DNA from: Porphyromonadaceae bacterium | Lineage (GTDB): Bacteria; Bacteroidota; Bacteroidia; Bacteroidales; Porphyromonadaceae | Reading direction: 5' to 3' | Length of the DNA: 64,000 nt | Assembly (NCBI GenBank): GCA_030528555.1 | Contig: JAUMYQ010000006.1 | Coordinates: 30,819 to 94,818, forward strand | In this document: positions 43,809 to 53,251 of the stretch, in pieces | Layout: every line of letters begins with the position of its first letter | Numbering within the stretch: the first letter of the stretch is position 1 | Translations under genes and position numbers: made by a program | The notes under the pieces: generated by a model | Told to the model about the DNA's origin: nothing | Databases searched by the model: none | What the model saw: the letters and a program-made list of their open reading frames with translations, nothing else

Positions 43809-44995
43809 CTAGAAGCGGAAGAGCTTCAGCCCCAAACCCCACTCTACCCAGTCGGCCGTAGCTCCTTTGTGTGTCTTGAGCCCCACTTGGGCGAAGAGAT
43901 GTGGTGAGATGTCATAGCGCAGTGAGGGACGTAAGAATATAGCCTCCTTGCCTCGGCTACTCGTTATGTAGGTGCCGATCTGAAGTCCAAGGCTTAGCCG
44001 CCATATTCGGTGGCGATAGCCTAGATGTATCCCCCCAAGACCTATTGGGATGTTGGGCTGGCTGTAAGGATTGAGACTAGGGTCTCGGAAATAATCTAAG
44101 CCGATACCTAGGCTATGGGTCTGGGAGAGTTGATAGTCATAGTCCAGGACTATGCTCATGGGATAGAAGCGATGTTTACGCTCTCCCGTAGCATCCTGTA
44201 TATAGCCCTGAACCGTTGCCCAGCGGCATATAGGCTGACGCTTTGACGATGCTCCGAGAGGCTTCCTCTGGGTTGCCCCATGGGTTTGGGGAAGCGTGCC
44301 GGGAACGTGCTGTAAGGATCATCTATCTGTCCACGATGATAGTAGTACCTTGTCCCTAGGTACAGCCCCGATGCGTTCAAACCAAAGTTGGGGACATAGG
44401 TACGTCCGTTGCTCATGTGCGTCAGGAACACCCCTGTGGTTAGGTCAAGCTCTCGGGTCAAACTCATAGCTAGCCCAAAGCGCAGATCGAAGAACACCGT
44501 CACCCTCGAACCCATATGCTCCATAATGGGGGTAATATCCGAGGTATAGCGAGCCAAGTCCGCCGCTAAACCCAGAGAGAGGGCCGTCTCCACCCTCTGT
44601 TGCCCCAGACGAAAAAGATTTTTATTCAAAAATCCATAGACCGAGACAGGGCGCCCAACTTTGCGTTCATCCCCCAGAAACGCAGTGTAAAGTCCAATAC
44701 CATAAGAGGGATAGCCTGCATCCTTAGCCCAAGGTTGCGCTTGGGTAGCCTGCCATCCATAACGTACATCTATAGCGTTGTACAAAGAGGCTAGGCCGTT
44801 GCGAGAGAACTTATTGGAGTAGCCGTGTATACCCGTACTCCAGCCCGTGCTAATACTGCGGTAGGGCGTAGCAGAGGAGCGGAATATCTCCTTGCTTATT
44901 GGCAAGCTGTCTACTTGAGCCTCAAGCCTCTGTCCCAGCCAAGCTGTAACCAGGACTAGAATATATAGGTTGTATCGGATAGACTTAACGTCCAT
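43809..44995 (-). pseudogene. PagL-like acyloxyacyl hydrolase (lipid A deacylase), frameshifted near 44220
   Basis: Two frames that overlap by ATGA read as one protein. The first (44995 to 44156, 279 residues) has a signal peptide and the PagL motif LTHMSNG with His193 and Ser195, followed by YVPNFGLNASGLYLGTRYYY. The second (44159 to 43809) supplies the C-terminal barrel strands (SIVLDYDYQLSQTHSLGIG, FAQVGLKTHKG). Upstream of its Met the second frame stays protein-like (TVQGYIQDATGERKHRFYP), so the split is a frameshift, not a gene start. One extra G in the GGG run (plus strand 44219-44221) would give AAGATVQGYIQDATGERKHR and about 396 residues in one frame. The product would remove an acyl chain from lipid A. 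Mutation, phase variation at a short run, or sequencing error are all possible. Confidence 0.75.
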
Positions 44996-45006
44996 AACTT
45001 GGGAGA

Positions 45007-46314
45007 TTAGTCCTGTTTATTGTCCGTCTTTGGGCGCAACCCCACGAGCTGAATAATGGCCACAACGATGATCCCGAAAGCAAGATAAGCAAAGCTCTCG
45101 CCCAGATTATTGCCATCCATCGACTTACCCAGCAGCTGAGTAATATATGCTCCAGCAAGTACTCCCGACATGTTCATCAGTCCGTAGACGGTAGAGCGTA
45201 GGCGTCCAGGAAAAAACTGGCAGACGATAGGCATATTGTTCGTGTCGAAGAGACCCAGCCCCAAGCCAAAAATGATTGCTCCTCCAGCAACAGTTACGAA
45301 CGAATGTCCGAAGCCCAGAAGCATTAGAGCAGGTGCCATAAGCATAAGTCCTATAGCACTGGTATACACACGCCCTTTGAGCTGCGTACGTACCCAGCGA
45401 TCGGACATCGCTCCACCGAGGAAAACCCCGACAAAGCTCGCCAGCGTGATAGTAATCGTAGCCCAAGGTCCCGCATCTGTCATCTCTATATCTAGATTGG
45501 TAGCGAAGAGCGTAGGGAGCCAATTCTTCGTTGCCCAGCCTGGCAGGCTCGTTGCCGTGAAGAAAAGTAGAATGACCCAGAAGGCAGGAGTGCGGAATAT
45601 CTCAAGAAATGAGCGTAAGGGGCTTGTGGCATCTTTCTGGACAGTTTGCTCTGCCTCCCTCGTGGGAGCTTCTCTCAGAAGGAAAGCAAGGAGTACAGCA
45701 TAGACCGAACCTGCCAGACCGAAGTAGAAAAACGTATCATGCCATGTAAACATCTGTGAGAGGCTTGCACCGAAACCGCCCAAAGCTTGACCTACATACA
45801 GCCCAGTCATGTGAATGCCGATAGCTAGAGACCTAGACCGACCTGTATGGAAATCAGCTATCAGAGCCAGAGCCGCAGGCATATAGAGAGCCTCGCTCAC
45901 CCCCATTATAGCACGAAGAGCATAGAGGGTACTAAAGTTGTGTGTAAATCCCATGAGCAGCGTCACCAGGGACCAGACGAAAAGACTTCCTACAATTAGC
46001 CACTTACGGCTCAGCCTATCGGCTACTAGCCCAGCCAAAGGGCTTGCCAGCCCATAAATCCACATAAAGGCAGCCATGAGATAGCCGAATGAAGTAGCAG
46101 ATCGTAGCTCTTCGATGTCGATGCTCATTGCGTCTTTCATGGTCGAGAGCATCTGCCTATCCATATAATTTAGGAGAGCTACGATCCACAACAGCCCAAC
46201 GACCAGCCAGGGATAGAACGAACGCTTCTCCCTGCCTGAGAGTTGGTTCGGGCTGCCTCGATGCTGTAGAGGCTCCTGGGTGCTTGATGAGTTAGAATAT
46301 TTTTTCATCATCAA
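45007..46314 (-). CDS. MFS transporter, probable sialic-acid permease
   Basis: 435 residues with twelve transmembrane segments and the anion:cation symporter pattern: LNYMDRQMLSTMKDAM in TM1, GLVADRLSRKWLIVGS (loop 2-3 motif A), and PAFWVILLFFTATSLPGWATKNWLPTLF. A polar 30-residue N-terminus precedes TM1; the start may be any of the first three Met. It is 11 nt upstream of the deacylase gene and leads the operon containing nanA, so sialic acid is the most likely substrate, though ACS-family permeases also carry sugar acids. Confidence 0.82.
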   Translation of the reverse strand: MMMKKYSNSSSTQEPLQHRGSPNQLSGREKRSFYPWLVVGLLWIVALLNYMDRQMLSTMKDAMSIDIEELRSATSFGYLMAAFMWIYGLASPLAGLVADRLSRKWLIVGSLFVWSLVTLLMGFTHNFSTLYALRAIMGVSEALYMPAALALIADFHTGRSRSLAIGIHMTGLYVGQALGGFGASLSQMFTWHDTFFYFGLAGSVYAVLLAFLLREAPTREAEQTVQKDATSPLRSFLEIFRTPAFWVILLFFTATSLPGWATKNWLPTLFATNLDIEMTDAGPWATITITLASFVGVFLGGAMSDRWVRTQLKGRVYTSAIGLMLMAPALMLLGFGHSFVTVAGGAIIFGLGLGLFDTNNMPIVCQFFPGRLRSTVYGLMNMSGVLAGAYITQLLGKSMDGNNLGESFAYLAFGIIVVAIIQLVGLRPKTDNKQD

Positions 46315-46743
46315 ATCAATATTTATTTTAGTTAGCGGTTGTTCTCAAACCTATTGACTAGGCAAACATACGCAAAATATCTATCCCCAGAGAGTAATCT
46401 ATACCCTGAGTTTCCAAGCCGAACCCTCTGATGGGGATAATATATGGAGTGTGGATGCTCACGCACTTAGGGGCAGGATAGCTTTGCTCCCCTCTTGTGG
46501 CAGGGCAAGCTCCTTCCAAGACAATAATGTCCCAGACGTTTGTCTATTGCATGTACGAGTTCTTAGCACGTGAACGGCATCGCTACAATATGGAACATTC
46601 GGATTTGCAGCTGATACCCCTTCCTAGAAAAAGAACTAAATCCCCATAGAGAAACGCAGCCAGCAAACAAATTGAAGAGCATGCCGACCAAGTGTTGTCA
46701 GATTGTGATTGAACGCGAGTGAGATTTGATCAATTTTTATTTT
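46315..46743. other. Intergenic region between divergent genes
   Basis: No coding region supported. It is expected to hold the start region of the MFS operon on the minus strand; no clear promoter for that direction was found. The right end holds the promoter described next. Confidence 0.5.
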
Positions 46744-46751
46744 TACCTTTG
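46725..46751 (+). promoter_or_regulatory. Promoter of the LRR protein gene
   Basis: TACCTTTG at 46744-46751 matches the -7 consensus; TTTG at 46725-46728 is the best -33 candidate but at 15 nt is a little close. The leader contains a direct repeat CATTAAC (two copies, near 46763 and 46775) before the ATG at 46791. Confidence 0.5.
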
Positions 46752-46790
46752 ACTTATTCATTTCATTAACATCTCATTAACGACTACACC

Positions 46791-49394
46791 ATGAACAGGA
46801 AGTTACTCAAGATCTGTGGCACACTTGTGCTCACAGCCCTATTGGGCCTCTCGGCTCTAGCCCAAGGCCAACCCGAGCATCGTATAACGCTGAGCGTTTC
46901 GCCAGATGCCAAGCAGGTTAAGTTCATCATACGCCTCTCTGACGGCACTCAATCCGCCAAAGTTTTCTTCGGAGAGGGTGAGGACAATAGTCCGATTGCC
47001 TACAAACCCGATGGAGACAATGGTATGATGATCGCCTATACCTTCAAGAAGCCCAGCACCGAGGAGCGCCAGATCGTCCTCGATGCCTCCGAGCTGCTCA
47101 CCCTACGCATTACCAAAGCCGCCAAGCAGATCAACGGAATAGTCGAGGTGGTAGCTCCACGCCTGGAGCATCTTTTCGGTGACTATACGCCCCTAGAGGA
47201 GCATTCCTCGCTCAATTTGTCCAAAGCTCCGCGTCTCAAGTCGCTCAGCATGACCTACACGGGGCTGGAGCATGTAGTATTACCCAAGACCAATACACTA
47301 ACCTCAGTGGCCATCTCGCCTACATTGGCGGAGAAAACCTTCCTAAAGAGCATCAATGTAGAGGCTGCGCCCAAACTGACCCAACTCGCCATTGGCAACC
47401 ATGCACTACCCGATACGCTCGACCTGCGCAACAACAAAGATCTGCGCGTCCTTGGCGTGGCTGCTGGCCTAGACAAGGGAGATAAGAAGCGGAAGAAGCT
47501 GCGTGCGATCCTCGGCATCAAAGATTTAAACCTCGAGCGTTTCTATGGGCAAAACAACGAGCTAGGCTTCGACCAGCTCCCTAATAGACCTGAAGAAGTA
47601 CCACTAGAGCAGTTTATCTACAGCAATCAGCGCAACTATCTGCTCAACCGCGAATATATCCAAGGCCTCACGGTCAATCTAACACACCTCTACAAGGTCA
47701 AGGGAATACAAGCGAGCATCTCGCTCACCAACTTCGAGTGGGTAATGGGGGTCGAGAACGGTGAGAAGATGCAATACATACCTATCCCCGAAGATAAGAT
47801 CAAGCAAAGAGACGGTGTCTTTACTTTCGATGAGTCGATCCTCATCGATGGCAAGCGCAAGGTCTACTTTCGTATGTGGAATAATGGATACCCTGGTATT
47901 GGGCGCTACATCTCCAAGGATAAGAGTTACAACAACAAACTCGTTTCCTATGCCTTTACTCTAGAGAAAAAGACCTCGCACATTGTCCTGACTACGGACC
48001 TTAAGGCTGGCAGTCCGATCAGTCTGCGCCTTGTTTCTCGCAGTGGTAAGGCGATGATCAAGGTAGGATCCGAGCTGCAGGAATATGAGGTAAGCACAAA
48101 CCTACAGAAAGCGACCCCACTAACCCTAAGATCGACAGAAGCGAACCCCATAGTAGAGCTAGACGGAGAGCTAAGACTACTGGCTTGCTCGGACATCAGT
48201 CTCAAAAGTCTAGATCTGAGCAAGGCCAAATCTCTACAAGTACTAGACTGCTCCCGCACAGGCCTAGAGAGCCTAGATGCGTCGGGCTGCGAAGACCTTG
48301 TCTACCTCTATGCTATGGACAACGAGCTAGAGACCGTAACCCTTGGCAAACTACCCAAACTACGAGAGCTCAATCTCTCGTTCAATAGCCTAACCTCGAT
48401 AGACTTCTCTGGGCTACCTCTCTTGACCAATCTAACCTATGACAAGAATCAGGTCAAGCAAGCAGACTTCTCCCACAACCCCGAACTGGGCCAGATCTAC
48501 TGCAAGGCCAATGGCATCGAGAGCCTTAGCCTCAAGGGGCTAACCAAGCTCACCACGCTATCCTGCGAAAGCAATAAGATCAAGGAGCTAGACCTCTCAC
48601 CTTGCCTCAAACTAGAGAAGCTCTACTGCAAGGGTAATAAGCTAACCTCTCTTGATCTCAAGGCCAATACTTCTCTTATAGAAATAAACGCCTCGGCCAA
48701 TGAAATCAAGTCTCTCGACCTCAAGGGCCTTACTGAGCTCAAAGAGCTCTATTTCTGGACTAACCAAATAGAAAAGCTAGACCTCACACCTTGTAAGAAG
48801 CTAGAGATTGTCAGTGCTGGCGACAATAAGCTGACAGAGGTTAAGGCGATGGCTATGCCTGTGCTTAGTTCGTTGTCTCTACCTTTCAATCAGCTTTCTA
48901 CGCTCTCGGTGGAGGGTTGTGCCTCGCTGAAGGGAATTGATGCTTCGTTCAATAAGTTGTCGCTTGCATCAGCAAATACTTTCATCAATTCTCTACCTAT
49001 ACGCTCGGCCGATGAGGCTGGTATCATCATCTACCACAACAAACAGGAATATCCCGATGAGCAAGAGCAAAATCAGATTACCCCAGAGTTGGTTTCTAAG
49101 GCTAGAACTAAGCATTGGGTTATGAAAGATGGCGAAGAGCCACTGCCTCTAGGCCTCAACAACATCGTACAGCAGAGGTTGAGTGTCTTCCCAACCATTG
49201 CTACGGATCGTATAGAGATCAGGGGAGCCTACACTCGTGGTGCTCTCTATAGCTTCGATGGGATAGAAGTCTCTCGCCTTGTTGGTGGACAGACGACATG
49301 GAGCGTTGGCCATCTACCTGGGGGTAGCTATCTGCTACGCCTGTGGCTGCTCGATGGCTCAACGGAAACATTCCGCATAGAGGTCCGTCACTAG
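46791..49394 (+). CDS. Internalin-like leucine-rich-repeat protein with T9SS sorting domain
   Basis: 867 residues. Signal peptide to about residue 25 (LSALAQ). An N-terminal beta region and a degenerate LRR stretch (about 120-200) lead to a regular LRR array at about 456-724 with units of 20-21 residues (LEYLYCKGNKLTSLDL-type; LxxLxCxxNxIxxLDLSxC). The last 72 residues look like a type A T9SS domain: LSVFPTIATDRIEI, then HLPGGSYLLRLWLLDGS and FRIEVRH. Predicted to be secreted and attached to the cell surface. It resembles P. gingivalis InlJ in build; binding partner unknown. Monocistronic. Confidence 0.88.
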   Translation: MNRKLLKICGTLVLTALLGLSALAQGQPEHRITLSVSPDAKQVKFIIRLSDGTQSAKVFFGEGEDNSPIAYKPDGDNGMMIAYTFKKPSTEERQIVLDASELLTLRITKAAKQINGIVEVVAPRLEHLFGDYTPLEEHSSLNLSKAPRLKSLSMTYTGLEHVVLPKTNTLTSVAISPTLAEKTFLKSINVEAAPKLTQLAIGNHALPDTLDLRNNKDLRVLGVAAGLDKGDKKRKKLRAILGIKDLNLERFYGQNNELGFDQLPNRPEEVPLEQFIYSNQRNYLLNREYIQGLTVNLTHLYKVKGIQASISLTNFEWVMGVENGEKMQYIPIPEDKIKQRDGVFTFDESILIDGKRKVYFRMWNNGYPGIGRYISKDKSYNNKLVSYAFTLEKKTSHIVLTTDLKAGSPISLRLVSRSGKAMIKVGSELQEYEVSTNLQKATPLTLRSTEANPIVELDGELRLLACSDISLKSLDLSKAKSLQVLDCSRTGLESLDASGCEDLVYLYAMDNELETVTLGKLPKLRELNLSFNSLTSIDFSGLPLLTNLTYDKNQVKQADFSHNPELGQIYCKANGIESLSLKGLTKLTTLSCESNKIKELDLSPCLKLEKLYCKGNKLTSLDLKANTSLIEINASANEIKSLDLKGLTELKELYFWTNQIEKLDLTPCKKLEIVSAGDNKLTEVKAMAMPVLSSLSLPFNQLSTLSVEGCASLKGIDASFNKLSLASANTFINSLPIRSADEAGIIIYHNKQEYPDEQEQNQITPELVSKARTKHWVMKDGEEPLPLGLNNIVQQRLSVFPTIATDRIEIRGAYTRGALYSFDGIEVSRLVGGQTTWSVGHLPGGSYLLRLWLLDGSTETFRIEVRH

Positions 49395-49456
49395 GACTAA
49401 TTCAGTAGTGCCTAAGTTAAGGGGTGTGCCGATAGAAATGATTTCGGCATACCCTA

Positions 49457-49502
49457 GAAATGGGCTATTGGGGGCATTATTTTACCCCCAATAGCCCATT
49501 TC
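49457..49502 (+). terminator. Terminator of the LRR gene
   Basis: GAAATGGGCTATTGGGGG (49457-49474), a 10-nt loop and CCCCCAATAGCCCATTTC (49485-49502) form a perfect 18-bp stem, 62 nt after the stop. No U-run; strong enough to act in both directions between converging genes. Confidence 0.75.
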
Positions 49503-49537
49503 CCCTAAACGACTGTCATATAGATTGTTATAATCAT

Positions 49538-49648
49538 CCCCATATATTCGAAAAAATCTTCGGGAACTTTCAAAAAAAACTTCCCGATCTTTTTGGAAAA
49601 AGATCGGGAACTCTGAGAAAAAAGTTCGGGAACATCTTATGAAAAGCT
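49538..49648. repeat. Intergenic double-hairpin repeat, copy 6
   Basis: The left flank CCCCATATATTCG is followed by CTTCGGGAACTTTC, then TTCCCGATCTTTTT, GG, AAAAAGATCGGGAA (perfect stem), spacer CTCTGAG (minus orientation), and GTTCGGGAACATC. The right end GAAAAGCTGGGGG mirrors the left flank CCCC(C)AT. It lies between converging genes (stretch 49395-49728). Confidence 0.88.
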
Positions 49649-49728
49649 GGGGGTCTTTATAACAGCATCAAGATGAACATGTTATCAACTCCTCGAAACT
49701 ACCTCTCTAATTGGCCAAAAATCTCTCG

Positions 49729-50490
49729 CTAGATGAGAGCTAGAGTGGCGAGTATGGCTGTTAGCTCAGCAAGCAAAGAGATCGCTCCACAGGTATCCCC
49801 CGTATATCCCCCTATCTTACGCTTGATATACCACATGAGCCCCAATCCAACCAATAGCGCAATGTCCAAAATACCAAGAGCAACTAGCTCAAGACCAAGG
49901 ACAAGAGGAAGCAATAAAACGAGGGCGATGCCTATAAACCGAGGTACGCCCCAAGCCTTGAGATAGATAATGCCTGTCTTACTCGTCTCCTCGTCCCGAG
50001 CATAGGGCAACCATTGCACCTGAAGGGAAGAGACCCACTTGCCCACGACATCTACGTAGATCATCACTCCAAAAAGCTGCTCGGCATCAATCGCCAAATG
50101 TGTGTAGGCCTGCCAGAGCAAACCATAATAGATGATATAGCCAAGGACGGCATAGCTGCCCACATGACTATCCTTCATGATGGCAAGAATGCGCTCCTTA
50201 GAGCCTCCAGCCCCAAAGCCATCGAAGAAGTCCCCCAGGCCATCCTCATGAAAGCCTCCCGTTAGGATGAGCCTCGAGGCAATAGCGAGGATAACTGCCA
50301 CCGAGATGGGAAAAACTTTCGAGGCAAAACAAAAGCTCCAGGCTACAACGCTCCCAGTAAGTAGCCCAACTACTGGCCACCAATCAAGAGCTTGCTGATA
50401 GTCTTCTTTGTCTAACCTCATCAGTCGCCAAAAGGGCAACCGAGTAAACATGGCCCCTGCAGCACATAGGGCCCTTAGATTACTTTTCAT
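49729..50490 (-). CDS. cobS: Adenosylcobinamide-GDP ribazoletransferase (cobalamin synthase)
   Basis: 253-residue polytopic membrane protein. It joins adenosylcobinamide-GDP to alpha-ribazole. The family signature is in GGFHEDGLGDFFDGFGAGGSKERILAIMKDSHVG, and the C-terminal helix run includes GGYTGDTCGAISLLAELTAIL. It starts 3 nt after cobT, so the two lower-ligand genes form a unit. No cobU was seen nearby. Confidence 0.95.
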   Translation of the reverse strand: MKSNLRALCAAGAMFTRLPFWRLMRLDKEDYQQALDWWPVVGLLTGSVVAWSFCFASKVFPISVAVILAIASRLILTGGFHEDGLGDFFDGFGAGGSKERILAIMKDSHVGSYAVLGYIIYYGLLWQAYTHLAIDAEQLFGVMIYVDVVGKWVSSLQVQWLPYARDEETSKTGIIYLKAWGVPRFIGIALVLLLPLVLGLELVALGILDIALLVGLGLMWYIKRKIGGYTGDTCGAISLLAELTAILATLALI

Positions 50491-50493
50491 AAT

Positions 50494-51531
50494 TTAGAAG
50501 TATTTGGTAACCTGCGCAGAGGCAAAGGAGGCCATCTCTCGCAACATCAGCTCGGCAGAGCGCACTATCGGATAGGCACATATCGCTCCACTGCCCTCGC
50601 CCAGACGCAGGTCTAAATGCAAGAGAGGCATTGCCCCGAGGTATGTAAGCAGACGTGCATGCCCTGCCTCATCGCCCTGATGCCCATAGATAGCATACTG
50701 GAGTATCTCGGGATAGAGCTTTGAGGCAGCCAAGAGGCACGCCGTCATGATGAAGCCATCAATGATGATCGGCATCCTACACTCGGCAGCCCGAAGCATC
50801 CCCCCTACCGACATAACCATCTCGTATCCCCCAAAGTAGCGAATGACATCCACCGCACTACCATCCCCTCGATAGCCCTCGATAGCCTGCCGTAACACCT
50901 GATATTTATGCCGTAAGCCTGCATCGTCCAGTCCACTGCCACGCCCTACACATAGCTCCAGATCAATGCCAGAGAGCAGGCTCATCCAAACGGCCGATGC
51001 CGCAGTATTGGTGACCCCCATCTCACCAAAGCTAACGATATTGCCCCCACGTTCACGCACCATGTCGACCAACTCGGCACCTGTCTCGATACACTGATCA
51101 AGCTCTGCCTCGGTCATTGCCTCTCCGTAGAGGTAGCTCTTCGTTCCCCTGCCGACCTTACGATGTATGAGCCGTTCGTCCAAAGCAAAATCATAGTCTA
51201 CACCAGAGTCCACTATAAGGAGCTGTACCTCATGCTGACGAGCTAGATAGCAAACCCCAGCTCCGCCTGTGAGCATATTATAGACCACTTGCCAAGTAAC
51301 CTCCTTCGGGCTTTGGCTAATGCCTTCGGCAACGATACCATGATCCGCGCAAAAGACAATATTGTGAGGGGCACAAAGCTCGGGTGTGAGGGTTTGCTGT
51401 ATCATTCCTAGCTGGAGGGCAAGCCGCTCAAGCTTACCAAGAGAACCTTTGGGTTTACTCAGATTGTCCAGCTTAACCTGCAAGGGTTCTCGCCAAGCTT
51501 CATCAAGAGGTTGTATGAGAAATGTACGCAT
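50494..51531 (-). CDS. cobT: Nicotinate-nucleotide--dimethylbenzimidazole phosphoribosyltransferase
   Basis: 345 residues. It activates the lower-ligand base for cobalamin. Motifs: [59 protein letters not shown] and the C-terminal [10 protein letters not shown] with the catalytic Glu. It lies 21 nt downstream of the FAD oxidoreductase gene. No cobalamin riboswitch was recognised in front of the unit. Confidence 0.96.
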   Translation of the reverse strand: MRTFLIQPLDEAWREPLQVKLDNLSKPKGSLGKLERLALQLGMIQQTLTPELCAPHNIVFCADHGIVAEGISQSPKEVTWQVVYNMLTGGAGVCYLARQHEVQLLIVDSGVDYDFALDERLIHRKVGRGTKSYLYGEAMTEAELDQCIETGAELVDMVRERGGNIVSFGEMGVTNTAASAVWMSLLSGIDLELCVGRGSGLDDAGLRHKYQVLRQAIEGYRGDGSAVDVIRYFGGYEMVMSVGGMLRAAECRMPIIIDGFIMTACLLAASKLYPEILQYAIYGHQGDEAGHARLLTYLGAMPLLHLDLRLGEGSGAICAYPIVRSAELMLREMASFASAQVTKYF

Positions 51532-51552
51532 GACTCATTGATATTTGGGGTA

Positions 51553-53136
51553 CTATACGAGGTTGCTCTGCGCCAGTGCCGTAGCAACATTCTCTCCATC
51601 TATGGCAGCTGAGACGATACCCCCAGCATAGCCTGCACCCTCTCCTGCTGGATACAGCCCTACAAGCTCGAGATGTTGATAGCACGCCTCCCCCTCGTGA
51701 TGACGAGGGATGCGCACTGGTGATGAAGTTCTGCTCTCTACCCCAATGAGCTGTGCCTCCTCAGTTAAGAAGCCTCGAGTAAAGCGGTTGAATGTGCGAA
51801 AGCCCTCCGTTAGTCTATCGGCAATAAAGCTTGGCATCCAGTCCTTAAGGTTGCTCGAGGTTAGCCCCATACCATACGAAGTAGTGGGGAGTGAAGACGA
51901 AGGCCGACCATAGACGAAGTCCGTCATCCTTTGGGCTGGTGCACGCAGAGAGCAGTTCGCTGCCCGATAGCTGCGCTGTTCGTACTCCTCACACCACGCC
52001 ATTAGGGCTAGAGGAGAGCGCAAATCCTCCACATGAATGTCTGTCTGTGGGATATCCTCGATACGCAGCTCTACGACCATCCCAGAGTTTGCCCACTTCG
52101 AGCCTCTGTTGGCTGGAGACATTCCATTGACCACCGTCTCACCAAGTGCCGTAGAGGCCGGGACTACGAAGCCACCTGGGCACATACAAAAACTGTAGAC
52201 CCCCCTGCCCTGTGCCTGCGTCTTGTAGACATACTCGGCGGCTGGAAGATAAGGGCCTCTCTCTTGCAGACTATGATAGCGCAGGCAGTCGATGATGTGC
52301 TGCGGATGCTCTAGACGTACACCCACGGCAATAGGTTTGGCCTCGAGTTGAATGCCCGATCTGTGCAAATAGCGATATACATCCCTGGCCGAATGCCCCG
52401 TGGCCAGAATGACAGGTCCCATGAAGGCTTTCCCAATAGAGGTCTCTACACCTCGCACTACACCTCGCTCAATGATTAGGGTATCCATTCGGCAGCCAAA
52501 ATAGACCTCTCCGCCCGAGGCGATGATCTGCTCTCGAATCCGCTTGATAATCATCGGAAGCTTGTCCGTACCTATATGCGGATGTGCATCTATAAGTATT
52601 TTGGGGTCTGCTCCAAACTTAGAGAAGATACGTAAGATACGCTCCACATTGCCTCGTTTCTTACTTCGAGTATATAGCTTACCATCGGAGAATGCTCCTG
52701 CGCCTCCCTCACCATAGCTATAGTTACTCTCAGGGTCAACGACCCCCGTCTTATGCAGTAGTGAGAGGTCTCTTCTGCGCTGCATTACCTCCTGCCCTCT
52801 CTCTAGCACAATGGGGCGGTAACCTAGTTCTATGAGTCGGAGAGCGGCAAAGAGCCCACAAGGGCCAGCCCCCACGACAATAACCGAGGGACGAACCGAT
52901 ACATCGGGATAGACCAAGTCTGAGAAGTCGTCCTCCTGAGGCTGCTCTCCTTGCTCATAAACATCTATAGTCAGGTTGATAGCGATATTCTTCTGCCGAG
53001 CATCAATAGCATGCTTGCGAATCTGAATAGAGGATATCTGTGAAACCTCCCAACCAAGAGCCTTGGCAGCTCTCTGCCGTAGCTCCGTATCGGAAGAGGC
53101 TGCCTTGGGACTTAGTCTAAGCTGTACTTGTTGCAT
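51553..53136 (-). CDS. NAD(P)/FAD-dependent oxidoreductase (COG2509 type)
   Basis: 527 residues with an N-terminal 80-residue domain, then the FAD-binding GAGPCGLFAALRLIELGYRPIVLERG (about 91-116), the SYGEGGAGAFSDGKLYTRS motif, a LATGHSARDVYRYL strand and a C-terminal GLYPAGEGAGYAGGIVSAAIDG FAD contact. These proteins are conserved flavoproteins of uncertain substrate, often annotated as dehydrogenases. Position before cobT may reflect simple co-transcription. Confidence 0.88.
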   Translation of the reverse strand: MQQVQLRLSPKAASSDTELRQRAAKALGWEVSQISSIQIRKHAIDARQKNIAINLTIDVYEQGEQPQEDDFSDLVYPDVSVRPSVIVVGAGPCGLFAALRLIELGYRPIVLERGQEVMQRRRDLSLLHKTGVVDPESNYSYGEGGAGAFSDGKLYTRSKKRGNVERILRIFSKFGADPKILIDAHPHIGTDKLPMIIKRIREQIIASGGEVYFGCRMDTLIIERGVVRGVETSIGKAFMGPVILATGHSARDVYRYLHRSGIQLEAKPIAVGVRLEHPQHIIDCLRYHSLQERGPYLPAAEYVYKTQAQGRGVYSFCMCPGGFVVPASTALGETVVNGMSPANRGSKWANSGMVVELRIEDIPQTDIHVEDLRSPLALMAWCEEYEQRSYRAANCSLRAPAQRMTDFVYGRPSSSLPTTSYGMGLTSSNLKDWMPSFIADRLTEGFRTFNRFTRGFLTEEAQLIGVESRTSSPVRIPRHHEGEACYQHLELVGLYPAGEGAGYAGGIVSAAIDGENVATALAQSNLV

Positions 53137-53186
53137 CGTCTGAGATATATAAAGTTAGAAGTTTACTTGCTGGACGATATACAAAA

Positions 53187-53228
53187 AACGACCCGAAGCT
53201 CCCTACATATGGTACTCTTCGGGTCGTT
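53187..53228 (-). terminator. Intrinsic terminator after the OmpA/TPR lipoprotein gene
   Basis: On the minus strand AACGACCCGAAG (53228-53217), an 18-nt loop and CTTCGGGTCGTT (53198-53187) end in TTTTTTGT. Classical rho-independent form, 24 nt past the stop at 53252. Confidence 0.85.
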
Positions 53229-53251
53229 GGGTCTATTACCTAGGTCTAAGA

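Noticed and set aside
2064-49648. The dispersed repeats as a CRISPR array
   Set aside because: The copies are 4-19 kb apart, not spaced by 30-40 nt units, and no cas gene is present.
53137-53251. A cobalamin riboswitch controlling the cobT-cobS unit
   Set aside because: The gap is short, it is occupied by the terminator of the upstream gene, and no B12-box-like sequence was seen.
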